Shown piece after piece: positions 39,501 to 49,249 of a stretch of 64,000 nt of DNA; the first letter of the stretch is position 1; each line of letters starts with the position of its first letter. Source of the stretch: Ancylostoma caninum (Eukaryota; Nematoda; Chromadorea; Rhabditida; Ancylostomatidae); NCBI GenBank assembly GCA_037903475.1, contig JBAJFG010000196.1, forward strand, positions 248,001 to 312,000, in the 5' to 3' direction. The notes below the pieces were generated by a model. That model had not been told where the DNA came from and did no database searches. It worked only from the letters and a program-made list of their open reading frames with translations. Both the position numbers and the translations under genes were made by a program.

Positions 39501-42500
39501 CCCGTAAGAAGTTCTGAGAATGTTGCTAGCCAAACTTTTCGATCTTTCTCTGCCTTTTCAAACCGTCAAATCTAGTCGGTGCTCTCCTTCTTTTCTTTTT
39601 CCTTTCTTCGGCCTTCGCTCACCGGATCACTCTGTTTGGGTGGTTCCTAGTCCAAATGCATGCTGGAAACCACATATTAGCCTTGATGAGCATGAGGCAG
39701 CTTTTCACGAAAACTCGTTAATGATAGTGACCGCTATTTGCGTGCCGCAGACAACACCTTCTCGGTAAGTCTGAAAGGCAGATATCCGCACTCATAGAGT
39801 AACATTCAAAATCAAATATACATTATTGTTCAAACGCTTCTTCCCGAAAACTTTCCCGAAATCATACCTTCTTCTTTCAGGACGTTAATTTTGTCTGGTA
39901 CCCGTTACTTTGGCGCACCCCTGTAATTTGAAAGTAGCATTCCAGATTGCATGTGGTCCGTACTTATCCACATGAACAGAAGAAGATCACTTGTAAGTTA
40001 GTGGTCTGAAATTCGAAGCAGAACGTGTTTGATACGCGCATTCCACTAGAGTTGGTAATGCTCTCTAAAGGCCAGAGCAAAATGGTGAAACTCACGAGAA
40101 AGATGCCTATCAGAGGCGGACGCTGGGGAGGTAGAGGACAGAGGAGGAGCACGTTATAATATAGTTAGAACATTTTTGTACACATTTGTTCGTTATTGTT
40201 TTTGCACATTTGTTCTTAAGTGCTTGACATTAATGTTTTTACCATTTTTTTTTTTGAAATTCTGGCTATTCGGGTGCCTCAGTTGCAGAGGCTTTAGTTT
40301 TTTCCCATGGCTTTTTCCCTCCTCCTGGCTACCGCTTTTTCTGCGTTGCCACTCGTATCTGCATGTGCTATTCATGAAAACCTCTGTGTTATTACAGTCT
40401 GATAATTGCATTTGCAGAGCTAAACCGTTGGACTCCCTCTATTTCAACATACGTGCTTTTCACTCTCCAATTCCTTTCACTCCGGCTGCAACGAACATTT
40501 CAAACCTCTTCAGAAAGTACGCTAACAAAGGTTCCTATTATTTTTAACTATAGTTTGTCTTCAAAAACTCCTTGAAAATGTCCTCTTTTCAGAGATCCGC
40601 GATGAAGACTGCTTCTCCGATCAGTACCTCGCAATACTAGCCAAATGTCATTTTGTACGTCATTACTTTTTACCTCACGGTTTTCTGTCACTTTTTAATG
40701 TTACAGAACTCTGTAAACAACTTACTTATATCTCACATCCATTTTCATTGCGCTGGCGTTTGGAAAAAATTGGCATGAAAATAACGAACAGAAACATGCA
40801 AGTGCACGAAAACATATCCTACTTGAAGGCTTTTCTGTGTGGAGAGTTCCAAAGCTGAGCTGGCATTGCATTTCAGGTACGAAACAGGAGGCAAAATAAA
40901 CGTCGGGATATATTTCTCCGCTGGTCTCACCTTAGCTTTGGAGTAATTCCGAACCGCCTTTTTTGCTTGCGCATCTTTCCGTTAAAAAAGCTCTGTTCAT
41001 CAGCGTATACGACCTCTCGTTCCATGATTCCCTGCTTCATTGTCAGACTCGCATCTGCTTCCTCACAATTTTTACACAAACTTGACTCCTTTCTTTTTGC
41101 TGAAAATTGTGTGAAAACCAGTGCTAGGGGCGGAACACTTCAATGCTGAAGTTATGTCGAGTTTAGATGGCACGTGTCTTTACGCAGAAACATATTGCTA
41201 ATAAGATAGTCACAAGAAAACGTCTTGACAAATATGAACGAGCCTAAGGAGCGTTAAGTAGACCTGAAGCTACACTTTTGTTAGGTTGTTGCATAGTAAG
41301 TTTCCATGATTTGAAACTTTTGGCGTAGGAGTTTCATTTAAAAAATCAGCTACAGAACAGTCAGTAGAGTACACGCCGCTATAGTCGTTTGTCTTCTGCC
41401 ATTTTTATTGCCGCTCCATCGCGCTGCTCCATATTTGGGTGAACTACGAGGCAAAGGACCAAGTCGAGTAGTGCTGGAGGTCACTGAGCTATGCGCATCT
41501 GTTCTCGTTTCGTGATGAAATTCCTATGATCTGGTAGCTGGCGACTTGTTGGAGCTAGATATATACTACATAATGCGAAATTGGAAATTTCTTTGCGAGT
41601 TCTTTGCATTTCTGGAGAGTCTGAGCTCCAAAACTATGACGCGCTCTGCAGTGGGGCAAAGTGGGGTGATAGCGCTTTGGTTTTGCCATAAAGTTCCGCC
41701 AATAACTGTGTACGAACGGTGTTTCTAGTCATTATGTACTAGGTTCCCGCTTTTGAATGTATTCACCTCAATATCTCAGGAAAAAAGAAGAGAATCAAAA
41801 TTCTGGGTCGCCAAGTTCGATGCTTGTCCTTGAGAATGTTAAGAATTAAACTGAAAAGGCGTCAAGGATAGTGAGAACGGCCTCATGACCATTTCGCACA
41901 TTTAATGTTGGGCTCATGCAACGTTATGTTCTCATTAATGTTCATGCAATAGAACTTACCAATATTGCTTTCTTGAAGGGTTCATTCTAGAATTACCACA
42001 TTTCTTAAATAGTACGGAAAACCAGGTTTCGTTTTTTATGGGATCATGCGCTCTAGAACAACGGACGGGAATTTGCGATATTCACTTGGTAATCATTAAT
42101 TAGAAGCTTCCAATTATCCTTGTGCAGAAATAGCGAAAACTTCGTTTCAACCTAATGGGTCAGTACTTCTTTCGTTTTTTCTTTATTTTGAATGGAATAT
42201 AGAAACAGGATACGGGAGTAATTTTCCATGAAATCAAATACTTGAAATACAAAAATTATCGAGTGTCTTCTTCTCATTAATTTGTCAAATACAGTGCGTT
42301 TCATAATTATAGCACACCCCTTATCCTTTTCACCCTCGGCTTTCCCGCAGTGCGCAGAATTTTTCCTCTAGTAGTGTTGTAATCAGCATCTCAAATAACC
42401 TCGGCGCCCTTTTTTGAGCTCATGGTAGCAACTCCGGTTTTTTGAAACTGTATTTTCTCTTTTTGTCAAACCCGCATTCGTGGCAGACGGTCAGGTTCTG

Positions 42501-45500
42501 ATGAAGATTCTGAGACATCGATTGAGCGCGAAAGCCAGACTGGAAAAGTTGAGGGGTGTGCTGTAATTATTTAACGCACTGGACTTAGCAGTCTTTAGCG
42601 CTGCTATGCCGAGGCATCCCTCAGTGCTCGCACCTGGCAGCATACATGTAGTCCTGGCATTTATCTGCACAAAAGTCAGCCGATAAATTAGTTTATTACG
42701 CTCTAACCTTCACGCTGTTTATTAGTGCGGTACAGAGTCTGAAACCAAGAGAAACATTTGTGGGAACTTTACAGTTGCTACCTGTCTCCGATCACGCTGT
42801 GGCACGCGTCGGACCTCAACTCACTAATAGGAAGTTGCTTGTTGCTCCACTCTCGGTGCTTCAGCCATTGGGTGAGTTCTTGAGCTCAGCAGCAATTTAT
42901 TTCAGACGTATATGTGCGTCTAATCTCAAAGCGCTCATTATTCCGACAGTTCTGGAGACGGGATTGTTTGCCATGTACAACCTTAAAGGCAGCACTCACG
43001 GAAATTTTTGTGTTGAAGATTTCGCGGTCTATCGGGGTTTTTAGGGACGATGAACTCATTGACAACAATGATATAGCGTGAAACACGCGAAAAACACAGA
43101 AAAAGATGGCGGTATTTCATGTGTGTCCACAGCGCGGACGAGTGTTCCGTGATGGGTCCCGGCACGGAACCCTGCAAATGGTACGAATTTCACAGACACG
43201 CCCCCGCTGAACCACATGCACACACCCTGTCAAAGGCGTTAGTTGGCGCGACGGAACCCTAATGGCCAGAGCGGCATATGTGTCCACGGCAGTATCTTCG
43301 CAGGTAGGTGGCCCTTCAAGGTGTTCAACTTACTGCTGCGATTGTCCAGCGGCCGGCTACATAGTAAGCGACTCATTTCAGAAGTGAAAATTTCCGTGAG
43401 TGCTGCCTTTAAATGAAATTATGCGAAAGGCTGCAGATTTCCTATTAGTGCCTTATATATTAGTACATATACTATATATAGTAAGTAGTATAGTATACTA
43501 CTATAACGCACTGGAAAAAAGAGCAGTCAGTATAGTTACTAATCGGAAATACGCCGAACACTTATTCTTGTTGCATAGCTCAGCAAAAAGAAATCGACTC
43601 TGGAAATTTGTAGAGATGAGCTTTTGAAGGCAGTGTCTCACCTTACCACCTTAGGAAAAATTTTAACTTTGAATTTTTTACCTTGAATTCCAACCTTTCT
43701 TGAAGTTTTAACCCCACTGGAGTCTGCATATGATTCTGATCACAAATTTCCTTACAAAAGTATCGAAAAGACCTTTTTTTAGCCTTTTGTGGAGATTTAC
43801 CGTTTATGGTAGCTACACAGTGAGTTGCACTCCCAGTACGTTAAACACCAGTGATCGATGCTACCGCTGTCACAAGTCTGGAACTCCTTGTGGTAACTGG
43901 CGGACGGGCGTTAGGCAGCAGCGAGTTCATACCAGCCTGCAATTTACAGCGCCCTGTCTCCAACTACCAGCCGACTCGCGCTGCGTATGCGGTGTGCACG
44001 AAGCATTTGGAGGCTTGTTCGCACATGTGCGCGTGCCGCGCTGCGCAATACTCGTCCAAAAAACGCCGCGCCTCTGCAACATAGCAGCAACGATGTAGAT
44101 ACAGTCCTCAAAAATACGCTTCACAGCCCATCTGCTAAGCCGCGCCGAATTACCTATGTATTGTCATACGCGGTGTGACGTGGCTAAGCTGACGGGTGGT
44201 TCAGCGTGAGGCGAGAATTCTTGAGAAGGACTATAGAGTCAGAACCGCATGAAAAGCGCAAATCTCGAAGAACAGAAGGGACTTTCCGCTGCTGAGTTGA
44301 CCTCATCCATCCATTTTTCTTGAGTGTAACCATCCTGGGCCCTAATTTTGCAAAAGTTCAGTTTTATCAGCTTTCGTCGCAAAGCATAAAAATGAGCTGA
44401 AGCGCAGCTTATGTGAGAAATGGACCATTACCAATGCTGATACATAGCCAGAAAAAAACAGCGGAATACATGCATTATTTTGCATCACCCCTCCTACCCA
44501 TTACAAATCTCTTGTTCCTCATTCTCATCCTACGTATCCTAGCATAGCCCTACAAAGATGGTGTAATGGTACAAAATGGATACGATGTTCGTATCCAGGA
44601 CCTCAAATAACCCCTTGTATAGAGTTTCAGCCGAAGTTTTTGGGTTCGTGAAAGTAGGATAGTGTCACTCATTAGTCGCTGCGGCATTCTCGGACTCGTT
44701 TAGCCGTCATCGCGTAAGCAGCCCCGCTTGAATAGACAGCTAGAGTATCATGCGGGCCAGCTCGCATCAACCCATTACCTAGACTGGCAACAGAGAACTG
44801 CTGCCTAACGCCACGCCGCCCCGCAACAGTCACCCCTTACTCTCCAAAAAGAATGGGTTCGAAAAGGAATTTACTCGCTCTTTCATGACTGTGTTTGCCT
44901 ACCACTGCAATCAGCAGCGACTGAAGATTCTCCTGGGCTGGGAGTCGTGAACGCCTAACCAAGCGAAACCAGCTTAGCAAACGAACCTTCTCACCGTGCG
45001 TCTCTTGAGATTACATAGTTAATAGGATAACCAGTCATGGTAACCATCGCTCGCTGACTTGCGTGGCTGACGCATCATGAATCCCAGCCCAGATATCAAA
45101 ATCTCAAAATCGGTCCAAGGTGTTTGCTTTAGTACTACGAAATTATGCAACACACTGAATAGGTAGCACTATGATTCTCTCGAGAAGCACAGTGTTCCCG
45201 GTACTGTTTTAAGGTTTTACAGGAAATGCAAAAGATGAGCTCCAAGCTCGTCACACCCTTGAGCATATGCTGACCTTGGCATTCAGCAAGGCCACGGAGT
45301 CACTTCTCTACAAGAAGACGGTGGTGGTTTCGTGTTTGCTCTCAGATATAGAGCGCGGCATGGTCTTAATTGCAGATGCACCTACGACCTGACCTTCTGT
45401 TGTGCATCGTGCTTCTGCTCAGGGTTCCCAGCGTTTGCCGATATGATGCCGATTTGGTGGCTGCTTTATCCGAATCTCAGCAGGATGTGATTTTCGACAA

Positions 45501-47420
45501 CGAGAAACTCGAGACGTTCAGGTTTTTCTTCCTTTTCTTTTTTTCTTTTTCTTTTTCTCCATTTCCTTTTTCCTTCCTTCTACGTAATTGTCCTATTTTC
45601 AATGGCAAAACATTTTATTCAGATGCTTCTCCGAGTCAGACCCGTTCGAATATCCCGTTAGTTACGGACAAATAGCTGATCACTTGTCCGAGCTAGCTGG
45701 GGAGAAGAGTGATAGTAGAACGCCGACGAAAGGTACGTCGTGGTGCTGAGCTTCTTGAGATTTTCCATTTTAGAATATTTCATCTAAGTCTCTCCTTGCC
45801 ATGGCATCGAACATTGCATCAAAATCCTCCACTGAGAACACATCAGGCAGAGCTAATTCTCTAGTAACCGACACAGAACTCAAATGAGTGAACAGGTGTG
45901 CACGAAAGTCCCGGGGCGGCTGCACTTTCAAAGTGCCATAACTCGGCTCAGCAGCAACATTTCTTGTTTTTTTTTATTTCAGTTGCTGGTTCCTCTTTTG
46001 TCGGTGACTCCACTTCTTTCTCGCCTCACAACCTCCTCCCCCCAAATTCCAGCAATCATCTAGCGTCTTCGACTACTATACTGCAGTATGAAAAACATTT
46101 TCAAAAGTTTTATGAAATGGTTCACTATGCAATTTGCGTCTCATTCTTGGTGCAGACAGGCGTTGTCCCCTTGCTGACGTCTGTGTTTGTAACGACTTTC
46201 CATGACCGCTCAAAAGCAACACCTGGCAATCCCCTCCACTTCCGTCCAGCCTCGATGTCAGATGCGCTGTGCCAAGCTGCGTGAATCAAAGGCATGCTTG
46301 TTTTGACTGCTTGGAAGCGTCCCTAACTGGTTGCGTCGCAGGCGAAATGGGCATTCCACAAATTAATTCACGGAATGGATTGTCTGATGCGTTTCCCCAA
46401 TCTTCCAATGAATTCTCATCAACCCTTCATTACCGCGAAAGATGAAGGAGCCTCCGCAATTTCCGGTGTCACTCGTCGTCTGCTGCGCTGTGTAAGTCCG
46501 GGTAGATGACTGCGAACTGGAAGTGCTGCATCATAGATGACCCCCACTGCATGCGCTTGGAGCCGTGAATGCGGTGAGAAGGAGGCAGTTTGTGAAACAC
46601 ATGGCGGCGGACACGCGTTGTCATGGATAACAATGAGGTTGTTCGGTCGTGAATGAGTATATTACCCGTATTTTATGGTGCGGACGGTGTGAACGAGGGT
46701 TTACCCTCCGTTCCTCTTGGCCAAGATAGTGAACCGCCCCGTTTGATCGATACGATAGGTATGCAGTGCTTTCCACTTCTGCACTTGCTCAGCATATACG
46801 TCCGCTGAGATTCTACACGATGCCATTCTGCTGACCATAGAACGGCCAATCCGGCTCGATTCTTCTTGAATGTCCGAAGGGTACCCAGTAAATATGTCAA
46901 CAGTGGTGCATACACATGAAAATCTTATCAGCCCACTGTACTCAATTCGAGGTTATGGGTTGCTTATACATGGATAATGGCGACGAGGTTTTAGCTGGGA
47001 TATGCAAGGACTAGTGTATTTTATCAATCTATTCATACTATCGGAATAATTGTATCTTCATTCACTCTATTGTGCTCCATAAAGACCCAGACTGCAGGAG
47101 AACAGCAAAAAAAAAAACGAAATCAGCTGGGGTCCCTTGCTAGCGCGAATTTGATACTGGAGTCTATAAAAATTTTTATTAAGTTTTTTTTCGCTCTTTA
47201 TTATTTCCTGATGTAATGGTGAACTATTTATTGGAGTGAAGGAAAAACATTCCTGCAGTTGAGAGCGATTAATATGCTGAATTCTTGTTCAAGTGCATTG
47301 GTTAAAATGCCTTCATACAATACCGTCGGTAATCTTTGGAAAAAAGACGGAAAAGACGCAAAGGCGCGTCTTTTGCGTCTTTTTACTATAACTCAGTTCA
47401 GAGCAGAGATATCCGCATAA
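18511..47420 (+). CDS. smg-7: EST1/SMG7-family nonsense-mediated decay factor
   Basis: SMG7-type adaptor that binds phosphorylated UPF1 in cytoplasmic nonsense-mediated decay. In-phase exons: 18511-18627, 30094-30222, 34524-34739, 37327-37427, 40418-40530, 40593-40654, 42736-42871, 45223-45320, 45376-45521, 45623-45732, 45983-46119, 46342-46491, 47259-47420 (about 558 residues). Signature stretches of the 14-3-3-like/TPR region are VVDLERAMEH...LFW, CLRLGDLFRYK, GDPWNQLGVIATLK and PFTPAATNISNLF; these fit human SMG7 better than SMG5. Lys66 (TIKQLI) and Arg152 (DLFRYK) align with the phosphoserine-binding Lys and Arg of human SMG7. No PIN domain is visible. The intron after exon 8 is only 55 bp; the first is about 11.5 kb. 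The 45-47 kb exons rest on splice signals and phase. The 3' end is uncertain: the last exon runs into a large inverted repeat, and a GGTAAT donor near 47328 could lead elsewhere. Confidence 0.82.
18628..21859. other. smg-7 intron 1, proximal part
   Basis: No exon. A loosely paired inverted repeat lies at about 19566-19950 (CATTCGAACGGTGCACT against AGTGCACCGTCTAAATG), which may be an old MITE with GC-rich interior. A C tract occurs at about 20597-20612. The rest is unrecognised. Confidence 0.5.
21860..24199 (-). pseudogene. CR1-like LINE ORF2, broken copy in smg-7 intron 1
   Basis: Minus-strand remains of endonuclease-reverse transcriptase. From 5' to 3' of the element: endonuclease fragment (about 24199-23936, with RDFNLPDL in place of GDFN); linker region (23800-23153, with HAVELFVP); RT fingers (23061-22696: PISKKPP, NHRPVSMTSL, ISDNQYGFLKGRS); SGVPQGGVLSPLLFILY and the catalytic YADD near 22600-22480; and the C-terminal thumb region (22356-21860: IRDLGFLI, SYVRHIVE). 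The frame shifts several times and stops occur, so it is dead. It lies antisense to smg-7. Relationship to the left-edge LINE is shown by shared motifs; identity was not measured. Confidence 0.88.
24290..24960 (+). repeat. Possible tRNA-derived repeat, two diverged parts
   Basis: AAGGGTTCGGTCCCC at about 24341 and AAGTGTTCGATCCCC near 24402 look like tRNA B boxes without a full cloverleaf. The following sequence (GCAGGACTG...GTGCAAAAA) recurs in diverged form near 24858-24890. This could be SINE debris; weak evidence. Confidence 0.3.
25100..26177. mobile_element. Tc1/mariner-like element, decayed
   Basis: Inverted termini of about 30 bp (TTGGGTTGTGGAATAAGTTC and GAACTTATTCCCCAACCCAA) lie between TA dinucleotides at 25098-25099 and 26178-26179. 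Length (1078 bp) suits a mariner element, but no transposase motif survives. A nested hairpin (about 25260-25360, GGAGAGGGTCTAGACGGTCC and partner) and GC-rich palindromic sequence to about 25400 occupy the left third. Confidence 0.75.
26421..26576. mobile_element. Palindromic TA-flanked MITE, 156 bp
   Basis: Almost entirely two inverted arms of about 65 bp. They start CAGGGAACTTCAAACGGACG and end CGTTTGGGGTTTCCTG, with a GC-rich inner stem (GCGGCGCGGC, TTGGGCAGAGAC). TA at both flanks (26419-26420, 26577-26578). Confidence 0.85.
26579..27682. other. Intron 1 of smg-7, no exon
   Basis: Mostly unrecognised. A C-rich patch near 27030-27100 and the tail TACCAATAAATAAATAAAAA ending about 27678 resemble the 3' end of a retroelement, without coding support. 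Confidence 0.35.
27691..28871. mobile_element. hAT-like MITE, copy B, carrying a nested MITE
   Basis: Same family as 2538-3444 in inverse orientation. Termini CAGGGCGCAGCAC and GTGCTGCGCCCTG are flanked by GTCTCAAC (27683-27690) and GTCTCAAT (28872-28879), an 8 bp duplication with one change. It is longer than copy A because of the insert at 27772-28042. Confidence 0.88.
27772..28042. mobile_element. TA-inserted MITE nested in hAT MITE copy B
   Basis: A 271 bp element with inverted ends of roughly 55 bp (CAGTGGACGGCAATGGCGGT and its inverse), flanked by TA at 27770-27771 and 28043-28044. Copy A preserves the uninterrupted site (GTGTAGGCAC), which shows this is a clean insertion with TA duplication, as in Tc1/mariner transposition. 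Confidence 0.92.
29109..29560 (+). repeat. Minisatellite-bearing dispersed repeat, copy 3
   Basis: Starts CTATACATAAAACATAG, followed by a T run, TTGGCGCCAAATTCAAACG and one or two units with ATCGATTTATCGATTGAATC and TATTGATTTTATTGATTTTT. Lies at the distal end of smg-7 intron 1. Confidence 0.7.
30352..31700 (+). repeat. Minisatellite-bearing dispersed repeat, copy 4 (longest)
   Basis: Starts CTATATATAAAACATAGAAC, 130 bp after smg-7 exon 2. At least five tandem units of about 110-121 bp follow, each with CACGCTGATCACGAATCTGA, a TTTGCACCG stretch, TTATTGATTTATTGATTTTA and GCAAGTTTAGCGAAACCGTA; the marker motif recurs near 30636, 30756, 30877, 30988 and 31106. More diverged units continue to about 31690. 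Confidence 0.82.
31701..34523. other. smg-7 intron 2, remainder
   Basis: No exon assigned. An open frame at 33122-33526 (134 codons) has no recognisable motif and no splice support. The remainder is unrecognised AT-rich sequence. Confidence 0.45.
35280..35400 (-). repeat. Degenerate interstitial telomeric repeats
   Basis: CCTAAGCCTAAGCCTAAGCC at 35307 onward is the complement of the nematode telomere unit TTAGGC, in about 3.7 perfect units. Degenerate units lie on both sides, and one inverted unit (CTTAGGCC) near 35391. A small inverted pair (GCTTGAGCA, TGCTCAAGC) surrounds it. Lies in smg-7 intron 3. Confidence 0.8.
35839..36095. mobile_element. TA-flanked MITE, diverged copy 2
   Basis: Termini near AATCTGTTAGTTCAGAGA and TCTCTAAGTTAACAGACT, and shared interior words (GGAAACATCAAAATGGAAG, AGTCGTAATTGCAGGCAAAG-like), tie it to the element at 9549-9785. 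More eroded, so older. Lies in smg-7 intron 3. Confidence 0.55.
38088..39137. repeat. TTATCCG-rich and AAATCG-rich clusters, possible hAT remnant
   Basis: CAGGGATGAGCGGATTGTCC at 38088 starts a cluster of TTATCCG/ATCCG words to about 38205. A second cluster at about 39037-39137 ends CGCACATCCCTG, an inverse-looking terminus. No matching 8 bp duplication was found, so the two clusters may be separate. Lies in smg-7 intron 4. Confidence 0.35.
42987..43408. mobile_element. AGGCAGCAC MITE in smg-7 intron 7 (TTAA duplication)
   Basis: A 422 bp element with ends AGGCAGCACTCACGGAAATT and AATTTCCGTGAGTGCTGCCT, flanked by TTAA (42983-42986, 43409-43412). The interior matches 15475-15883 in reverse, for example GACAATCGCAGCAGTAAGTT in the inverse sense. 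Confidence 0.9.
43456..43506. repeat. AT-rich palindromic patch
   Basis: Alternating TAGTA/ATACT words (ACATATACTATATATAGTAA, TAGTATAGTATACTACTATA) that can form hairpins. No function assigned. Confidence 0.5.
43507..45222. other. smg-7 intron 7, distal part
   Basis: No exon or repeat recognised. ORFs at 43730-44124 overlap on both strands in a moderately GC-rich patch and carry no known motif. Confidence 0.4.
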
Positions 47421-48734
47421 ACTTATATATTTTTGGAATCAGCGTCTCGAGATCTATAAGATGGTGCCGTGGTGGTTTTCGGTTGCGTTCAAGTTTATGC
47501 CCTCAGGGCATTGGCACCCAGAATTTCATGGGAAACTAGAAAAATATGGAGCAACACACAAGTTTTTGGATCCAATCTTAATAAAATGTTAATGTATTGA
47601 TGTAATGGCAGCACTGGAACGAAGTTTCAATACTTTTGCTTCATTTGGTATACTTCGAAATTTTCGAAAATTTGCAAAGTTTGCGCCTTGTAACTACAGA
47701 ATGGTAAGAGCTGGCGAGCTCTTGCTAAGCATGGTCAAAGCTATTTTTCTTCTCAATATGCCGAACCTTTCAAGACTAGCATGGGGCTCCAGCATTTGTG
47801 AATAAAGCGTCTTTTATATTGCACCGCATACTCCTTCACATCCTCATGGCACAGTAATGAGGGAGTCATAGCATCCCATCCAGAAGGGCTATAGAAGCAG
47901 GATTCCACCACGCAATACAACACATCTTGTTGTTGTAGAATGCGCAAGCTCACTGGAATTCATCCATCCATTTTGTAGTTTCGAACCGCTGAAATTTCAA
48001 GATTTCCACTACTGTAGCTGAAAACACATCAGTAGAAGGCTTGACAAGCGGCTATATGAGCTGATGACCAGATTTTTCGTATAGCCTGGCATGGTCTTCC
48101 AAATATTCAAGAAACAGCAGCTTTCGACTCATGTCATTTTTTGGCTCTTTTTTTTTGTCATCTGCTCAGCAATGACTGGACACCAGATGCTATATAATCC
48201 AAGCCTCGGAGAGAAGGGCTGACGTGAGGGGACCAACGCCAAAAGGTGGCGCGCGGCCGGGGCGACTGAGATGGGGGGTTCTGGTCGTCCGGGGGTTGCG
48301 GGTCCCTCCACGAAAATTCGAAAGCTGCTTCTAGGTTCTAGATTAGCGCTCTTCAATGAAGAGATAGAGCCGCGGGAATTTTACCATCGAGTTAAGCATC
48401 GAATTTTCGATCAAGATTTCTAGATCTTGTGCTGGATCTTGGATGCATGCAAGCTCATGCCCTCAGGGGATCAGCGTCCAGAACTTTATTGGAAACTAAA
48501 TTATTGAGGGCAAAACACAAGCTTTTGCTGCGAATGTTAATAAAATGTTATTGCGATGGTGTGCTTAGCATAGTAGAACGAATTTTCACTACTTTTGCTT
48601 CATTTGGCAAACTTTGAAATTTGTTATCTATATTTTGCTGAAATAGCGCATTATAACTACGGAATTGTTGGGCCCAGAGGGTTCTTGCTTTACAAGGTTC
48701 GAGTAACTTTTGTTGACTATCTGCCGAACTTTTC
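47309..48734 (+). repeat. Left arm of large inverted repeat
   Basis: About 1426 bp, nearly identical in reverse complement to 49250-50676; I saw only a few single-base differences, such as T/C in the AGATCTATAAGA region and A/G in GGGGCGACTGAG. The outer tip has nested AAGACGCAAAGGCGCGTCTT palindromes. The arm contains two diverged tandem copies, roughly 960 bp apart, of a unit with GCCCTCAGGG, TTAATAAAATGTTA and CTTTTGCTTCATTTGG. It overlaps the last predicted smg-7 exon. Confidence 0.93.
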
Positions 48735-49249
48735 AGAGTTGACGAGCGGCTACATGAGCTGGAAATCACTGTTTTCGTCTCATTTCGGCATTGTCTTTCA
48801 ACAAGTTAAGAAACGGCAGTTTTGGGTTCTTGTAATTTTTCAGCTCTTTTTTGTTCGTGCGATGTCGACTACCAAGTGACTGTGGGGCAGTGGCACCCTC
48901 AACTTCAAAAGCTGTGCCAAAACACTAGTTTTCGCCACGGATATCTATAAAATGATACCAGGTGTGCCCACCATATCAGATATCTTCTACTGAAGTATTC
49001 TGAAATACATCAATGCAAATCTCGAGATTTCAGAGGTTTGGAACTAAAGAATGGGCGGACGAGTTCCGACATCTTTATGTATTCTGATACATCAAGAAGT
49101 TCTCTAGTGTGTGACAAAACCCCGCTCCCACAACCTCTCCTGTTGGGACACTATGAGGCTCTCAATATGGTCCCATGTTATGTGACGTAATGTAAGGTGT
49201 GGTCTGAAGGACACTTTTTCCGCCACCGATGGAATCCCCTCCTGGTCGC
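48735..49249. other. Spacer of the inverted repeat
   Basis: Unique relative to the right arm, but its first part (GACGAGCGGCTACATGAGCT) resembles the arm near 48043 (GACAAGCGGCTATATGAGCT). It therefore continues the tandem unit of the left arm rather than being foreign DNA. Confidence 0.7.

Noticed and set aside
44556..44620. tRNA-like sequence with a GGATAC/GTATCC hairpin
   Set aside because: No full cloverleaf and no B box.
46120..46284. Read-through of smg-7 exon 11 into an ORF ending at 46284
   Set aside because: Using the donor at 46120 and acceptor at 46341 keeps phase into a longer plausible exon; reading through ends the protein early with no SMG7-like sequence. Not excluded.
18511..47420. 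Assignment of the second gene as smg-5
   Set aside because: First suspected from the GDLFRYK and NQLGVIA motifs, but the N-terminal VVDLERAMEH...LFW and PFTPAATNI segments and the neighbour lin-45 fit SMG7 better.
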